Shown here one piece after another: positions 24,801 to 37,987 of a DNA stretch of 64,000 nt (within the stretch, counting starts at the first letter, position 1; each line of letters starts with the position of its first letter). Where the stretch lies: the NCBI RefSeq assembly GCF_018691265.1, contig NW_024881279.1, positions 9,712,243 through 9,776,242 on the forward strand, in the 5' to 3' direction. This DNA is from Tyto alba (lineage: Eukaryota; Chordata; Aves; Strigiformes; Tytonidae). Position numbers and translations under genes: made by a program. Under the pieces are notes generated by a model. That model saw only the letters and a list, made by a program, of their open reading frames with translations, made no database searches and had not been told where the DNA came from.

Positions 24801-27800
24801 TAACAAAGCTGAGAGAATGACAACATCACCATTAGGATCACAGAAAATAAAGGTCAACACACAGAAAATATTTGGATGTCAAATCAATGGAAGTTATGCA
24901 GAAGATAACCAGTCTATCCTCAGGTTTGCTTTCTGTGTGCATCCTGATTTATGCAATTTCCCAGCACTTATTTTATCTACACGCGTGATTTTTAATCTTT
25001 TTTAAAAACTGAGTTAGGGTAGAAATACTGTGCATTCCTTTCAAGAAGTTTTTGCTAAGAATGCCTGGTGTTCAGTGAATAATAATGATCAATAACAGGA
25101 AATTAAATCCAAGAATTCTCTATTTCTTTGTCTAATTAGCCTTGAGAATTAGCTTCCTGTGTTACAGCTTTCTCAAACAGGACGAGTGGGGAGCATAGGT
25201 AGCATTAGTACTAACATTGTACAGGCACCTTAGAAAGTGTTTTGATGGCTGTTTAGTATTTTGGATCAGTAATTCTTTTTTGGCTGCATAAGATGTGGGG
25301 AATGCATAATCTTTCTGAGCAGCCAATTAAAATAATGACTTGTATGGCAAGTTCCTCTCCTTTTTCCTCCTGTGTATGGCTGTATCCTTCCTATCAAAGA
25401 AGTTGTATCTTAATTGGCAATCCCCCCTGCATCTGCTTACTCCGTCACCCCCTACAGAGAGGCACAGTGATTAATTAAAAGGGAGTTTGTGTTTGTTTAT
25501 CTCTGGAATTTCACTTGTGCTTTTGTAGGTGTTTCAAAGAGAGATGAGTTTATAGAGACCTTGCTAAGTAATTAATCCTGTAATATTTTTACTTTAGGGA
25601 AAAAAAAAAAAAAAAAGCTGAATTATTTGGGGATCAGAAGCCCCAAAGTTGTTAAACTTGGTATGTGAGTTGGAAAGAGGAGTGTGGCGAGATCCATCAG
25701 AGGAGCTGGCCTTCCTAGGAGGGTGATATGACCACCACAAAAAATGAAGTTTTTGCTACACTGTTCCTCTAACGTGCTTCTCCTTCAGAGGGAGTGGCTG
25801 CCCCTGGAAGTGACAGGGTTGATCTGCCTTCAGAGAAATTTTAGTCTGTGGCCACTCAAGTGAGCCTCTACATGGGGGAATGTTTTATAATCATGAAACA
25901 AACTGAAGCTGGCAACTCATTACTTCTAAGCCTATAGTTTTATAACTCAGTGGGTCTCAGACACTTTGGAGTTACACATCATCTTTAACTCTCTAAATTA
26001 CTTGTGGAGGACTATGTGCTTTTGTCATGAAAATTTTAATTAAGATCACTGCTCAGGTGTGATAGGATCCCCTGAGACAGATATGAACTTCTTCACGTGG
26101 CTTCAGATACTAGCGGTCTGGAAAATACTGCTCTTCATTTTACGATAAAATGAGTGAATGAGGTTCTTGGGAGCAGCATTTTTCCAATACCATAGCTTTT
26201 TTGCTACCTCATATCCTTTTTCTTGTTCTGCCTGAAGGAAGACACATTGCCAGGGATACACTGGCTGGACTTTGGGAACTGCTTACGGCACAGTCATCCT
26301 ACCAGGGTCTTGCTAGGATTACACTGACCTTGAGCTGGAAAAGCTGCTGCTGTGCCCATCTCTTCTCAGGCCAGGTTCTGCTGAGGGGTTCAGCTTCTGG
26401 CATACAAGACACGATATCGCTTCAGCTCTCTGTGAAGCTGAGGGGTGGCTAGTGTTTCACACCACTGGGCTTTAGAAGATGCTTAAAATCAGATGATAAA
26501 ATGTCTAATCGTTTTGAGTTGCATTTCTTCCCCCTCTTTATTTTCCACACTAGGCTTTAGCTAGAAGACTGCTTAAAACAGTCTTATTTGCTAAGGCTGA
26601 AATAAGGGCAGAGTAAGCCTGGTTGTGACTGGTAACAGTAGCACATAAATATTTCATATACCCATAAGGGACAATGTTGTAGTTTATCTTGCATGCAACA
26701 ATGCTAACATCTCGTGATTGGAACCATGCTACATAAATGGGTAAGGAGTAGCAGTGCGTAACTGTGACTGCTCTGACATCGTTTGAAATGTGTATAAAGT
26801 TAGAAATTTCATTTAAATAGAAAGCTGCTGAGTATCAGGGATTGACTCAGTGATGTTCTTTCACGTTTCCATGCTGGGTGCTTGGCACAAAATAAGTGTT
26901 TTAGTCCCTTCTACACTTTGGCAGTGCTGAACCATGGGCACAGCACATGCAAGGGAACAAAAACAAACAAAAAGTGAATTGAATTTATGCTGGTGGTATG
27001 GACCAAAATAAAACTGCTGGATAAGATTACTGGGAGCTGTAGTACTTACCCTACCTCCACTGGCTTATTAAATATGATGAACCTAAGTAGAGAGGGTCAC
27101 TCTCTTGCTTCCCTCAAATTCAGAGTGATCTGGCTAAAGTGGTCCTGTGATGATTTGTCTGATGTGTGGCTGGAGCAGGGATTGGAACATGAAGTAGAAA
27201 GTCTTTGGATATGTTGTACTCTAAGCTGCATTTCTGCTATCTGGAGCCAGAGAATTTAATTGCATGTCCAGTGTAGTTACTGCAGAGGCAAATCAGTTCC
27301 TTGATGTGCTTGCTTGGGTGGGGGAGGAGGAAGTCAGAAACCAAAACTGTAATTGACTGAACTTTTGGTGGTATTTTTAATTTGTTTTTTGTTTGCTTGT
27401 TGGTTTGATTTTTGGGACTTGGGGTAAGAGGATGCAAAGAGAAGCTCTTCTGCAGTAGCAGTACTACAAAAGGAATAGGAAACCATCAAACAAATGGATT
27501 TTCTGTTTGCTCTGTGCACTCTGCTGTTCAGTTTCATTAGGACACATTAGACTCATAAAGATGACCAGTGGAATTGTCTTGACAAGATTTCTGCAAGGAT
27601 CAAAGTGGGTAAGTTAGCAAAGAGTGACTGGAAAGACCCTACCAATCACCAGCTTCCACCTTACTTAATTTTCTCATAAGATAATGTGAGAGGAGGAGGA
27701 GGAGAAACACACCTTCATCAGAATGCTGCACAGGAGAACAGGGTTGCTATTAAAAGCCCAATAATAACTTGTATCAGTTTATGCAGATTTGCACTGCTGG

Positions 27801-28320
27801 GTTACTCTGTGCCTGGCACTTGGCAAAGCAGAGATAACATTTAAATCAGGCAGTAAGTGTAATTAAGTACTACCCTTCAGCGCATCTCTACTTTTAAGAC
27901 ATTTTTATACACCGTGATTTAGAACATGACAATTGGGTGAGATTAAAGCAGCAAATTGTGCCTATAAAACAAGCCCTGAGAATAGCAAGGGACTGTAAAA
28001 TTTTATAAAGGGGAATACAGCACATGCCTCCAATCCGATAAAACTTTTGTGAGCTGGGAGATTAACTGTGAAATACAAATAAGATGATACAGTATGCATA
28101 GCATTCAGCTAGTAAATTGCTTGTTATTGTAACAACTTATTTCCTCTACCCAGAAGATTTCTTAACTTTTCCAGAAAATCTTACCATGTGACTAATTCAT
28201 TAATCACTGAAGGTGTGGAGAGAAGGTAGGAAGTCAGATAGGAGTGGTGTCCCTGTAAAGAAAGCAATAGTGTAAATGTAGTACAAAAAATCATTGGTGC
28301 TGAAATACATGCAGTCAAGC
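18821..28320 (+). other. Probable intron; no gene seen
   Basis: AT-rich non-coding DNA. Landmarks are a T12-G-T20 block at 18883-18915; a candidate acceptor/donor pair at 22790/22872; an A-rich/T-rich (CAAA/GTTTT) block at 23244-23356; an A-rich block near 24105-24153; a T14 at 24679-24692; and an A17 at 25600-25616. Two stretches (about 24695-25010 and 27690-28200) are free of simple repeats and rich in homeodomain/POU-like AT motifs, but I cannot assess conservation. All open frames are short and unrecognised. Confidence 0.5.
23244..23356. repeat. A/C-rich then G/T-rich low-complexity inverted block
   Basis: The left half consists of AAAC/CAAA-type repeats (23244-23310). The right half, after a short spacer, consists of GTTTT-type repeats (about 23311-23356). 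The halves are largely complementary, so the block could fold into a long imperfect hairpin. Similar A/C-rich blocks occur at 24105-24153 and 42190-42253. Confidence 0.85.
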
Positions 28321-28330
28321 TTGTGATTTG

Positions 28331-28355
28331 GTTTCTTCCTCGTCCTCAGGTGAGT
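28331..28355 (+). promoter_or_regulatory. Candidate recursive-splicing (ratchet) site
   Basis: A strong 3' splice site is fused directly to a strong 5' splice site: TCCTCGTCCTCAG/GTGAGT, with the junction at 28349/28350. The acceptor has a continuous pyrimidine tract interrupted only by one G. The donor is consensus at every position. This zero-length-exon arrangement is the signature of recursive splice sites described in very long vertebrate and fly introns. It sits about 21.3 kb into the presumed first intron, a plausible place for such a site. Use in vivo is unproven. Confidence 0.4.
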
Positions 28356-28360
28356 AGTAT

Positions 28361-31300
28361 TTGCAAAGGGGTAAAAAAAATCCTTACTTTATTTCAAATC
28401 CTTAATGAGACCCATTGGAAGGTTTTCTTGGGGAACAAAAATGTTACTTTATGTGAGAAGTCTAAAATGTTGTCTGCTGGGGTACTTGACAGCATTTGGC
28501 CATTTGGTTTCTGCTATACTTTGAATGCATCTGAGCATCTTCATCAGCTGCACTTGGCACATCATAAAGAAAAGGCTCAGAGCCTTTTAGAATGTTTTTA
28601 CTCTGTCTGCAGTTCTCAAACCTGGTGGGCCACAAGTCACCTCGACAAATTACACTGAAGTTGTCACTGATAGTAGCTGAAAGGCAGAAACTGATTTGGT
28701 ATCACTGGTCTCAGTGGCGTCTGCTTTCATGAACTGTTGCCTGTGTGTTATGGCATCACCCTTCACAGTCTTTCTTACATGAGATCATGAGTTCTCCCTT
28801 CCTTTCAATCACACTAATCCTACCCCTTTCAGTCTTGCACTGATTTTTTTATCAATTAACAAAATTGCCCTTTATTAAGAGCCATTGAGTCTAAATATAT
28901 TCAACTTAAATGTCTGGTAAAGGGACACAGGATCTGAAAGCCTGCTTCGTTTCTTCCCAGCTGCATTAGTTGTAGAGAGAAATTGTGTTGCTTTTTAGAC
29001 CACTGTATGTCAATCACTTTAGAAGGAAGATTGTGCATGTGGAATGGGGAGGAGGATGATGGCTGGCTTCCTTACTGTCTGATATCTTCTGACCACCTTT
29101 TCTCTGCATAAAGAAACCCAAACAACTTTATAACAATTTTAATGATGTATCATATAAGGAAAAAGCAAAACTGGAAGAAGAGGTTTAAATTATTCCGGAG
29201 GACAATATTACTATTCTGTAATAGGACAGTTGGGTTTTAAATGCTGAGCAGGCACTGCATTACGAACAAAATCTAATGCCAAGCCATGGACAAATAGCAG
29301 AGTGAGGAAGGAAATGGAGAAGAAACAAGTGGGAGCCTCGGATGAAAATGCAGCTGCATTGACAGCTGTTTTGTGGGCTCATGACATGTTCAGCCCTTGT
29401 TTTGATAGGGGGATGTTTACACATTGTGTGTTGCTTTTATGCTTGACTTACTTTTGACTTTTGCGTTTGTTATTCGGTGCCATATTTATGTTTGAGATTG
29501 TTTTGATATTGTTAGGCAGATGTCAATACTTCTGAATCAACATTAAAAAAGTTCTGGTATATAGAAACGTTGACCTTTTCTTCTTGCTTGGTTTGAAAAG
29601 TCAGTTCAAAATGGAAAGGTTTCATAGAGAATGGAAATTCCCTTTTCTGCGAGAGGCAGGTACTGGCAACCAAAACAAGCATTCTTGTCCTACCAGTACA
29701 CTGTTCCCACCTTTCATCACACCCTGCTCTCCCAGGGAGGATGGGAATTTGCTTCTCCCTCTGCTGTTGTTACTGGACATCCAGGAAGGTCCTGGATGGT
29801 CTCACTGCTTCAGCTCTTGCTGCATTCACCTCCAATCACAGTATCAAACCAGAACAGTTACAACATTTCAAAACATCTGTAGGATGTCATTAGCATAGAA
29901 AAGATTTTTGAATATGGAAGTCCCAAATATTTGAGGCAGCGTTATGACAAGCTGTAAGTGAACAGCATGTCGCTCCCGATGCCGATGGGAAGGCAGCTGC
30001 CTCTCACACCCACTGCGCTGCCTCTGCTGTGGGCAGAGCCCTGGCAGACTCCGGAATGGATCTCCATGCACACTGCATCTAATCTATCTTGGACTCTTAC
30101 TTTGCCCAGGAACTGAGGTGTCAGCTCACTGTGGTGATGCTCAGGGGACGTTTTTCCCAATGCGATGACACTGTAACCAATTTTTGCCCATCCTAGTGCC
30201 CATGCTTTTTTGCTTTCTGTTTGAGTGAAAAGAGTTGTCACTTTTCCATTAGACATGTTCTGGCTCACTCTATTTTTTGTGAGGATGAGCTAGTCTCTGG
30301 GATTTTGCCTCTTCTGTTCATATGTATATTAGTGCCTACAGTCTATACCAGAGAATTAGGCAGCCAGCCCGTAGGGAACTTCAGAGTGAACTGGACCACA
30401 ATTGAAACTGCAGCCTGAGAGTTGCCTACACTGGCTTTTTTGACTGGGACCAGAATCATGTAGCACTTCATTTTTTTCTCTATTTTTTTCCCCATGTTTT
30501 AGTGGCATCTCTTGTTGCATAATCTACCTTTCAGAAGCATCAGCTTAATTTTTTGCATTAGAGGTGGTTAGGAGTAAACACAAAAAACAGTGGAATATTT
30601 GTTCTATTTGGAATGAAAAGTCTTTATCTTAAAAATTTGACCTCTAAGGTGTATTTGACTTATCTGTATACTTTGGTATTAAGATTTATTTTTTTATTTG
30701 AATTGGTTTATTATTGGTCTATTGGGATGGCTGTGCTTGTTGATTAAAAACTAAAAAAGAAAAAAAAAAGGCAAAACAATGTATTTTCTTCTCAAGGTAA
30801 TGCTCATAATTTTTGAAGTTTACATTTAAAGCAGAATGGGCAGAGTTTAAAATAAAAGTGAATTGCTCTGCTTTAACTTCAACAAAAGGCGCAGCAGTAG
30901 GAACGACAGTATTCCACCTCAGGTAGGGATTTGTAGGTCCAACTCTGTTAACATTTGAGTTAAGCAAGCAAATCCTCTGCCCATAGATGGGGAAAATAGT
31001 CCTATTAATTGGAACTGCTGCTCAGCAATTCAGATGGTTATTTTCAGCTTTTCCTAGCAAGCATGTGAGCGCTTCTGTATTCATGAATACATTTTAATAT
31101 TACTGGGATATGTTGGTGCTTTGGCTGTGACTCCTGTTTGGGTTGAAGAACTAAATACAATTGGGGTTGTCCTATGTCATCTAGGCTGTATGAGGAGGTC
31201 CCATATTGCTTATCCTGTGTTGCCACATCAAAGGAGCTCCTGACTTGTTGCAAGTGATGGACTTACTGAAACTTCTAATGAACACTGCTGATGTGTGGGA

Positions 31301-34300
31301 CTTCAAATAACTATTTTCCCCCTGCCCCAAAGCCCCTCTACCTCCCAAGGATTTAAAGGCTGGTGAGGACTTCTTGAAGCAGACCTGTTGCTTAAGGAGA
31401 GGCTTAGAAAGTGATGGGGAACTTATGGTTCTGAACACTGCCAGTGTCAAATTGTCTAGCACACTGGTCATTCCTTTACGTATGTCAGCAATTATTGCTT
31501 AATTAAAGACTTAATTACTTAGATCAAGCATAACTCTAATTTTAAAAATTTAAGAGGATTAAGACTAAGAATACTGATGGCTCATGTTCTTTGGCTGTGA
31601 AGCCAACAGCTAGTGTAATTTTTAGTTGTGAGCTGGGATTGTCTCATCCAAATAATTTTTGGTCTCTCTGTAATACTGTGTGTTTTGGCAGTTTTTTTTT
31701 TTTTCTTTGAGATCTTTCAGCATTGAATAACGTATGCCATTAAAACGTAAATAGTTTGTATAGCTTGGTTAATAGTTGGTTCATGGGTTAGGTAAATATG
31801 TAAAGGAAGTACATGTAAGACTCAGTATAAAGTCAGAATATGAATTTAAGGAAAAATGTGCTTCCATTCCGATGTCTGTATTTGGAAGGTGCTGCATTAA
31901 ACCTTTCTGCCCCTCCCCAATCCAGATAAAAGCATTTGGTGGTTTGTTTTTTTTTTTTTTAAAAAAAGTATCATGTGATGTCGGAGAGGAAGTTTTTTTC
32001 TGAGTAATTCCCTTTACTGTCTGCATTTCAGTGATAAAACCTCTATTCAGTGCTAGGTTGCAAGTCCCTAGGAGTCACCAATAAATCATTTCACGTAAAG
32101 GTGTGCTTTACTACTTAAAGGTCTCACTAAAACTGAATTCTGTAACCATATAAAACCACATTTATCTGTTTCTGGGAAGAACAATAGCAATGAAATGTGT
32201 TGCTAGGTCTTCTCTTCAGGGCTAGATACTGCTGTGAGGAACTCGGTACCAAGAAAGAAAAGGTGCAAATGCATAGGGTATTTGTGTTCTTAGTATGTGT
32301 TCTTTTTCTTATTTAATAAGTAAAATATGTTAGTTGAAGTATTACGATATTATCGTATATTTCCTACGTAGTGCTGCAAATTAAAGTGATGCTGCTGTTC
32401 TGTAATCTGTTTTGAGGAAGCTGTGTTTGGAAATATGGGTCATTAAAAGCCCAGAAAGCAATCCACCAACCCAGTCAAATGTTTCAGCACACTTGGGTTC
32501 CTTGGATTTTACTAACACTAGCTATTACATATCCTTTCAGGACAAAATTATTTTTGCATTGGAATCTGTGATGAATAAATCATGAACTTCATGGTTCTCA
32601 GATAATTATACTCATGTCTATCTGTTTCAAATGGGGACTTCTTTAAATGGCTTTCATGTAAGATTGAAGCCAAACAGCAGTAAGTTTGGAAAAGCATCTG
32701 GCCCAGTATCTCATATGCTGTCTTTTCTGAAAAAAGCCCTTCCTTGTGGCATACAAGCTAAGCATTAACATCTCGTACCTCTTTACATTTGACCATGTTT
32801 ATTCAGTCACGTCTGGGCAGTAAGACTTTGGTGGGGAGAAAGAGAAATGACTGTATGTCTCATCTCAAAGAAGCCTTGGAACATGAGAAGATAGAAGAGG
32901 CAGTACATGTATTGGGAGAAAGAAAATGCAATAGGAAGTAATTTTTTAATTCAGATGGATACCATAAAACCTGAAAAAAGAAAACCCTTCTTGTGGTGCA
33001 TGCTTGTCTCTCGTGTTGTGTCTCTATCTGAAGAGGCATCTGGCTGAGTGAGCACAGTCTGGGTGTGCAGTGCAGCGTCATGTGTGCAGGCAGAGGTTTT
33101 ATGTGCGATTGAGAGTCACTAGCATAGGGCCAATATTAAGTCTCAGTGGTACTGATGGCTTAAATGGATTTTCTTCCTGGAGAAGTCTGAGAGAGGAGTG
33201 CAGCAGGTTATCCATTTTGCCTTCAAACCATCTCTTTATTTTCTATATAGAAGAATATATCATAATCTTTAGCTAAAACATGAAGTAAAACTTCACCTAC
33301 AGTTGGTTCCAAATAAATGGCTATCTATTATCATCATCATTAAACTTAGGCTGAGTGGTCAACACTGTTGGGAAGTAAAGTTTGCTTAAAAAAACCCCTC
33401 CTTGAATGTGTTGAAGACTAAGAGTCAGGCTAGCAAAACCCTTAGCATGTCTGTACTTAATGCCAAGTCAAGTAGACCAGACCATTTCTTCTTTTGTCAG
33501 TGAACTTGTATCTCCATTGCTATAAATTAAACTAGTCATTCTTGTCTTATCCTTGGTGTACTCGGGGACCAGTTGTTCTTCCTCCTCATTTTAATCACTT
33601 TACACCTTTGATGATGGCTCTTCCTGGTCTGCTCTTTTCTACACCACTTGTTTGGTTATTTGTTTCATTTAACACAAATGTTTCATTTAACGTGTTGGTG
33701 CATTTGGAGTGCTTTCTACTGTGCTCTCCCTCATTTGACTATATCTGTTTAATGAGCAGTATATAAAGCTGAACACTGGCTGCCACACAAAGTTGGCTCA
33801 GTGCTTAGGAGATAGAGATGTTTTGACATGAAACATGGCTTAGCTACTATACGGTGTGTGTGGTAGTAGCACTTCAAAAATGTGATCCTAAGCACTGTTG
33901 AGAATTTGACCTGCAGTAGCCCAAAGGTGCAATTTTGAATATCCTTTAGGTAGAAGAAGGTATACGGAAACCTAAATATGAGACAGGAAGTGAGTATGTC
34001 TCTTAAATCCAAGCACCCCTGTCTTCTACACAATATAGTCTAGAAAAACGTATCTGGCTGTTTTGCCATTGGGTTTGTAAGTGTTGGTTGAGCCAGAACA
34101 TGGCTTTCCAAAACACATCCACTCTCTGTTTAAACCCATGCAATGAAAAAACATCTCCAAAAAGAGCATTTAAAAAAGGAGAGGGAGAAGCACCCCAATC
34201 ATGGCAATTATTCTGTGCCTGTCTGTACCCTTTAGGGTCTCTTAGGACAACTGGCAGTGTGTTAGCAAGTAGACTGATCATAAGTTGAAGAGAAATGGAC

Positions 34301-37300
34301 ATTTTTCAGCCAAGATAACAGAACTACAAGTATGTTTATTTTTGGAAGGATTGTAATGCCAACTGGCAGCACAAACTTGGCTAGGTTAAGGGTCTGGTGC
34401 GGCTGCAATAAAACATAAGGATACTGAATTTAGCAAAGGAGCAACAGGAATTATTATTGGTATTGTTGCCGGGGAGTGCAGATGCAGTCTGGCATTTTAT
34501 CAGCATAATCTTAGTTTGAACTTCATGAATAAAATTTAATATAGGGAGCTTGGAATAGCTGATGTTGGATTTATACCCAGAGAGCAGGTACATTTAATTT
34601 CAGTAAGTACATTGCACTCCTCCTCATCATTTGTGTAATTTGAATGTTAACTGTTTAGTATCCATCAGGTTTTGATATCTCAGAAAATGTCCCTGGCATA
34701 AATTACATGTTGTTGTATTTTCTTCCTCTGTATCATTCTCCACAAATGAAAACATGGATTAGTTTTTGAACTACTGGTTAAATGTTTCAAGTGGAAACAT
34801 TCCTCATTAAGATTCTTCAAATTAAAAGAAAATGCTTTTGCTGTGCCATTCCTGAGTCTAGAAAATTATTAGCTACAAACTGAGAGAAGAAATAACCCAT
34901 GCAGTTATGTTACCATATCCAAACCCAGCATGAATAGATATGAGAAATCAAAATGGCAAAGGGAAATATCACAGAAATAAGGAATGATGTTGAGAAGCCT
35001 GAAATGGTGAAAACCATTTGTTGTGGTTTAGGCATGTGATGTAATTTCTTGCTAGTAGTTTTGATTTTTCTTTTTTTTTTTTTTTTTTTTCTTAAATCTC
35101 CATTTGCATTGATAGTTTAACTTGTACAGAAACTGTATTTGGCAATAGGGTCCTCAGCTACTAAAGCAACTTCCCTTCCAACCTTATTTTCTTCCTAACT
35201 ATCATTTCCTCTTATTTTTTCTCTTATGTCTTATGGCTTCCAAGAGCCTATTCATCTGAATCGATATTATCTGAATCATAAAAAGTTTTTCGGTAGTATA
35301 GAATGTCATTTTGGGGACTTGGTGATAATCTAAATCCTCCCCAGCTGAGAAAATTTGCCATTTATCTTAGAGTTTTCTACAATTTGTTAAACTGCGGCAC
35401 AAATTCTGATGTGTTTGAGTGTGTTCCTTCTGTTTGTTTTCTGCAGGATTACTGTTTTTCAGTACTGATCCTATTTTTGTTGCTGAATGAACTGAGACAG
35501 CCCAGACAGCGGGGGAGCAGGACTGAGATGTGATGCCTGGATAGCCCTTCGTGCCAGAATCTTGTGGCTATAGATGTGATTGCTCTGGAATTGGCTCAGT
35601 GGGAAAGTCTGTGAGGTTGAACTAGTTACTTTAAATTTCAGTGTTGCTTACCAGGTCATACTTTCCCTAATGTTCCAATAGGCTTCTAACAGCTTGGTTT
35701 AATTAACTAGCAAGTGAATAAGAGACAGGAATCATCCCTGTCTGATCCATCACATCCATTTCCTGGAGTAATGAAACTAAGTAGTCTGGTGATAAAAATA
35801 GGAGACGACAGAAAGGATCCTGCATGGTAGACAGAAGATAGAGCCATGGTGTTTAGATTGGGCCTCATTCCATGCTTCAAATTATCATTTTAATGACTGA
35901 ACTGAAAGTCTCTGAATTATGATGTCCCTGCCCCAAATTCTCCTGTAGCTTGCTGGTCTGGTTTCTGATGCAAGTAGTAGAAAGCTGTGATTTTTAAAAA
36001 TTTTTTTTTTTTTCTTTTTAAGAAAAATGTTTGGACATGTTGGCAGAGTTTGTGTATTAGTTCATTTAGCAAAGAATCGAGTCATATTGTTAGATTTTAG
36101 TTCTTATGTTTTCTTAATTTACACTTGACTGTGGTTAATATGGACTTGCACAGTAAAAAGTAAAGAGGGGATGGTGGTGTGATTTGTGTTCTGTGCTGTC
36201 CAGATGAATACCCTTGGGCATGCCAAAACCTGCTGCCGATGGGGATCGTGACATTGACAGCGTTAGTGGGTGTTTCTGTGCAGAGAGCTTGCAGGCTGGC
36301 CGAGGGATGTGGCTCCACGATTAACTGGAAGGCACCCTAGGCACGACGCAGGTGTCACAAGCTGAAAGTTTGACTCTGAGCTGCTGCTTAAATCTGGTTC
36401 CAAATTCACGACGAGTCTGTGAAGCTCTAAATCCCAGCTATTTCTCTGGGTGTAACCTTCTGCAAAATTTTGAGTGAGCGTGCTCCATGAGTCAGTGGAG
36501 CTGAGCAGATTGCGTGAGGAAGAGACACCTGGCTGGATCTCCTCCAGAGCGGAGAGGACTGAATCCTGGCAAGGTTTCCCTCAACTTCACTGGGAAGAGA
36601 GTTGAGTGCTCAGCGAGGTTGTCGCAGTTCTGGCCCATCATTAAAAAGGATGGTCAGATATAGGAGGAATCTGCTTGTGGACCAGAATCCTGATCAGAAG
36701 AACCACAGAGTCCTAAAGAAAGGAAAACTGCACACACTGAAGGCAGAGTGGTAATCCTTAGGAAAGATAATTAGTTTTTGTATGTTAGCCATCATCAGCC
36801 CAGAAGGGAACAATTTTTGCAGTTCACCTCCACTTCAGCCAGTAGATATCAGTCTATGGATTTAATCATAGTTCTGTTGATAGAACATTAGATATAAAGA
36901 GCCTGTAGGTACAGCTCACACATTTTGTGTTAAAAGATCAGGTTTTGTAAAATTCCCACCTAGCTTTTCCTTCCTGACAAGTTCTATGCCAGTATTTTTA
37001 GACTCTTAAAGGTTTCACAGTCCTCTTCATGTGTGAGAAAACTTCTTTAAGCAAATCATTTTCCTAATGATGGCTACTGTACAGCACTTTGCTTTCAGTT
37101 CAAAAATGCACAGGGGTCAAAAAAAATGCATTTTAACTGTATTTCATGTTTTAAACTGATTATTGGTACCTTTAAGCATTCTGGAAAGATACTTTATAGT
37201 GCAGGATGGGGAAGAGGAGAAAAATTCTTAATAATGAAGCATTCCTGTGAACCCAGTAACAGTACGTGGTAGCTTTTTTTGACCTCTTCTAACCCACATC

Positions 37301-37980
37301 CCTATGCTTTTATCTTTCTTTTAGATACCCCTCTTTTCTTCAGTAAAGCTCATCACAGGAAGAGCTTTGGAGGAAATCTCTTTTGTAATGTAGATCTTCT
37401 AGCGAGGGGCTGGGAGGGAAGTGGTGTGGGATGTGTGCTCTGTTGGAGGATCAGCTCTGGTTTTATAACAAGTTTCCAGTCCTTTTTAACCCCATGAGTT
37501 ACTGGGTTTCATAAGTCAGTGCACGCGGATGTCATCCTTGTGTTTAATGGCTCAGTCTGAGAGGTTAGAAGTTTTGCACTGGAAGACCACTGCTGGATAC
37601 GCTTACTTATGGTCCACAGTGGAACCTTTTTTTCCAGTGCAGTTCCTGCTCTTTCTTTGAGGTTGGCATCCATGACCAAGATTTTTGTACCCTTGTGCTG
37701 TCTTATCCTGGTGCACACTAAGAGATGCTTGCTTCTTTTATAAAGTATGTGGGAGAAGTTGTAGAGAAGAGGTCTTGTCCAGAGCTGGTTGTTAGCAAGC
37801 CAAACTCACTTCAGTTAGAGAATTCACTCATTCTGGTGGCTGCGGGAACACACTGAAAAATATCAAGGCCGAATAGCAAAGCACCTTTAAGCGAGGTTAT
37901 TTATTTCCCATGAGATGTTGCACACGCAGCTGTCCTTCAGCTAGACAGCTCCACTGACAATATATTGTGTTTTCTGCTTG
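28361..37980 (+). other. Probable intron; no gene seen
   Basis: AT-rich non-coding DNA with a perfect 9-bp-arm quasi-palindrome at 28570-28588, a T20 run at 35071-35090 and a T13 run at 36001-36013. A short stretch near 32690-32760 reads a little like the start of the ancient CR1 relic seen elsewhere (CATCTGGCCCAGTATCTC) but is too short to call. A strong isolated splice acceptor (TTTGTTTTCTGCAG, ending 35446) has no good donor within about 300 bases. No recognised protein. Confidence 0.5.
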
Positions 37981-37987
37981 GAGAGAG

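Noticed and set aside
26632..26656. Similarity to mature miR-16 (AGTAGCACATAAATATT)
   Set aside because: Two mismatches in the matched core, divergence beyond it, and the flanks do not form the expected hairpin with a complementary star arm. No miR-15 partner is nearby.
28610..28650. Old hAT-type repeat end (GTTCTCAAACCTGGTGGGCC)
   Set aside because: Resembles a common amniote repeat motif, but the match is too short and no partner inverted end is visible.
32690..32760. Another fragment of the ancient antisense CR1 relic (CATCTGGCCCAGTATCTC)
   Set aside because: Only about 20 bases match convincingly, and the following sequence does not continue the family order.
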